Positions 4,828-5,341 of a DNA stretch of 5,341 nucleotides are shown here, in pieces. The notes below the pieces were generated by a model. That model ran no database searches. It was not told the DNA's origin and saw only the letters and a program-made list of their open reading frames with translations. Every line of letters starts with the position of its first letter. Position 1 is the first letter of the stretch. The translations under genes and the position numbers were made by a program. Origin of the DNA: Deltaproteobacteria bacterium (lineage in GTDB: Bacteria > Desulfobacterota > UBA8473); contig JAUXFK010000199.1 in NCBI GenBank assembly GCA_030623035.1, positions 1 to 5,341 on the forward strand, given 5' to 3'.

Positions 4828-5121
4828 TTATTGAAATATACGTTTCTCAAGCCCTTTCTCTTTACAAAAAATTCTGCCCTTTTCTTTGGCTATACTTGTC
4901 GCTCCTTTTCCTATACCCAACAACTCTCCTATCTTTACCCCGGTTTCATTTAAATACTTACTAGCCAAATACACTAATACACTTCTTGCTTCTCTTACAT
5001 TCTTTTTCCTCGTATCAACTATCTCTTCTGCTTCTACACCATAATACCTGCTGACTTTCTCTATTAAATCTTCTATATCCCTGATCTTTTGATTATTATC
5101 TTCTTCTTGACCCAAGTTCAT
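4828..5121 (-). pseudogene. REP-associated Y1 transposase, C-terminal DnaA-C-like tail only
   Basis: Read leftward on the minus strand, from a Met at 5121 to the stop at 4830-4828, the 97 residues include IRDIEDLIEKVSRYYGVEAE, EARSVLVYLASKYLNETG and KIGELLGIGKGATSIAKEKG. This is the DnaA C-terminal-like helix-turn-helix tail found at the end of many REP-associated transposases (family knowledge). The Y1 catalytic domain, with the HUH motif and Tyr, is absent. The frame stays open upstream to 5217, but those 32 codons cover the GGGGTCAGGTCTT end motif and repeats and have no Shine-Dalgarno, so they are not original gene sequence. It cannot be the missing half of the fragment at 2489-2602: both are on the minus strand, but the C-terminal part lies on the wrong side, so two separate copies decayed here. 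Confidence 0.7.
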
Positions 5122-5137
5122 GAAAAAAAAAGAAAGA

Positions 5138-5150
5138 GGGGTCAGGTCTT
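5138..5150 (+). repeat. Y1-element end motif GGGGTCAGGTCTT
   Basis: This motif shares GGGGTCAG with the ends of the element at 2437-2669 and is, from my knowledge of these genomes, the typical outer end of REP-transposase elements. Here it faces right and abuts the truncated transposase tail, so it may be the remaining end of a further element or a rearrangement point. Confidence 0.5.
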
Positions 5151-5206
5151 CATTCTTCACAGAATTCACACAGGAGGATACAGGTCTAAGGCCTAAAGAT
5201 AAAAAC

Positions 5207-5236
5207 CGCAGATACACGCAGATTCACGCAGATAAA
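5207..5236. repeat. Three tandem decamers, CGCAGATACA type
   Basis: CGCAGATACA, CGCAGATTCA and CGCAGATAAA follow each other without a gap. They belong to the same decamer family as CACAGATTCA / CACAGATGAA at 1736-1755 inside the GxxExxY element, which suggests this is another element's outer part. The 10-base period is near one helical turn. Confidence 0.7.
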
Positions 5237-5252
5237 AAACACAAAATTCATC

Positions 5253-5281
5253 CACGAAGGACACGAAGAATCACAAAGAAT
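5253..5281. repeat. Tandem near-decamers, CACGAAGGA type
   Basis: CACGAAGGA, CACGAAGAAT and CACAAAGAAT are consecutive units of 9, 10 and 10 bases. Tracts of this kind accompany the CGCAGAT decamers in many anaerobe genomes (general knowledge). The remaining bases up to 5341 show no gene or structure that I can support. Confidence 0.6.
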
Positions 5282-5341
5282 GTCTTGAGTTTTGCCTTCC
5301 ATGATGAAGATAATATATCCCTAAAGAGCTTGGTAATAAGA

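Noticed and set aside
5122..5217. Upstream extension of the transposase tail frame
   Set aside because: It consists of the GGGGTCAGGTCTT end motif and repeat DNA, with no ribosome site.
5207..5281. CRISPR array
   Set aside because: Units are 9-10 bases and directly adjacent, with no spacers of about 30 bases.

Overview
The window looks like an accessory stretch of a Desulfobacterota (deltaproteobacterial) or related anaerobe genome. This is an inference from the kinds of dispersed elements present: REP-type Y1 transposase remnants with a DnaA-C-like tail and GGGGTCAG ends, a GxxExxY gene remnant, TGTCCATCC palindromic elements, and decamer repeats of the CACAGATTCA / CGCAGATACA type. No 16S rRNA or other taxonomic marker is present, so the assignment is soft.

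Layout. (1) 1-146: a palindromic MITE-like element bounded by TA. (2) 272-1669 (+): a complete GlcD/D-lactate dehydrogenase-type FAD oxidoreductase, the only clear housekeeping-type metabolic gene. (3) 1723-1960: a second inverted-repeat element, flanked by an 8-bp direct duplication (GAAACCGA). It contains an internally deleted, frameshifted GxxExxY gene and lies just upstream of the Shine-Dalgarno of the next gene. (4) 1984-2343 (+): a 119-aa acidic protein of unknown function. (5) 2437-2669: an internally deleted REP-associated Y1 transposase element that keeps both ends and the first 37 codons (minus strand). (6) about 2690-4735: an AT-rich module. It has a roughly 500-bp non-coding leader rich in hairpins, a 95-aa small ORF with a near-perfect Shine-Dalgarno, an XRE-type helix-turn-helix gene interrupted by one in-frame TAA, and a complete 319-aa retron-type reverse transcriptase with WIDD in place of YxDD. 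(7) 4828-5121 (-): the C-terminal DnaA-C-like tail of another Y1 transposase. (8) 5138-5281: a GGGGTCAGGTCTT end motif and two decamer repeat tracts. The last 60 bases hold nothing I can identify.

How the parts may work together. The leader, small ORF, HTH gene and RT all lie on the plus strand with short gaps, so they could form one transcription unit resembling a retron: a non-coding RNA template, an accessory HTH protein and an RT. Retrons with an HTH accessory gene have been described (called type VI in the published typing), but the RNA here is only a candidate and the HTH gene looks broken. The module lies between two different transposase fragments, in a neighbourhood of at least four degenerate mobile elements, which fits a decaying defence-like island beside a core metabolic gene. 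The main new leads are the divergent RT with its possible RNA, and the evidence that the GxxExxY unit moved as a discrete element with a target-site duplication.
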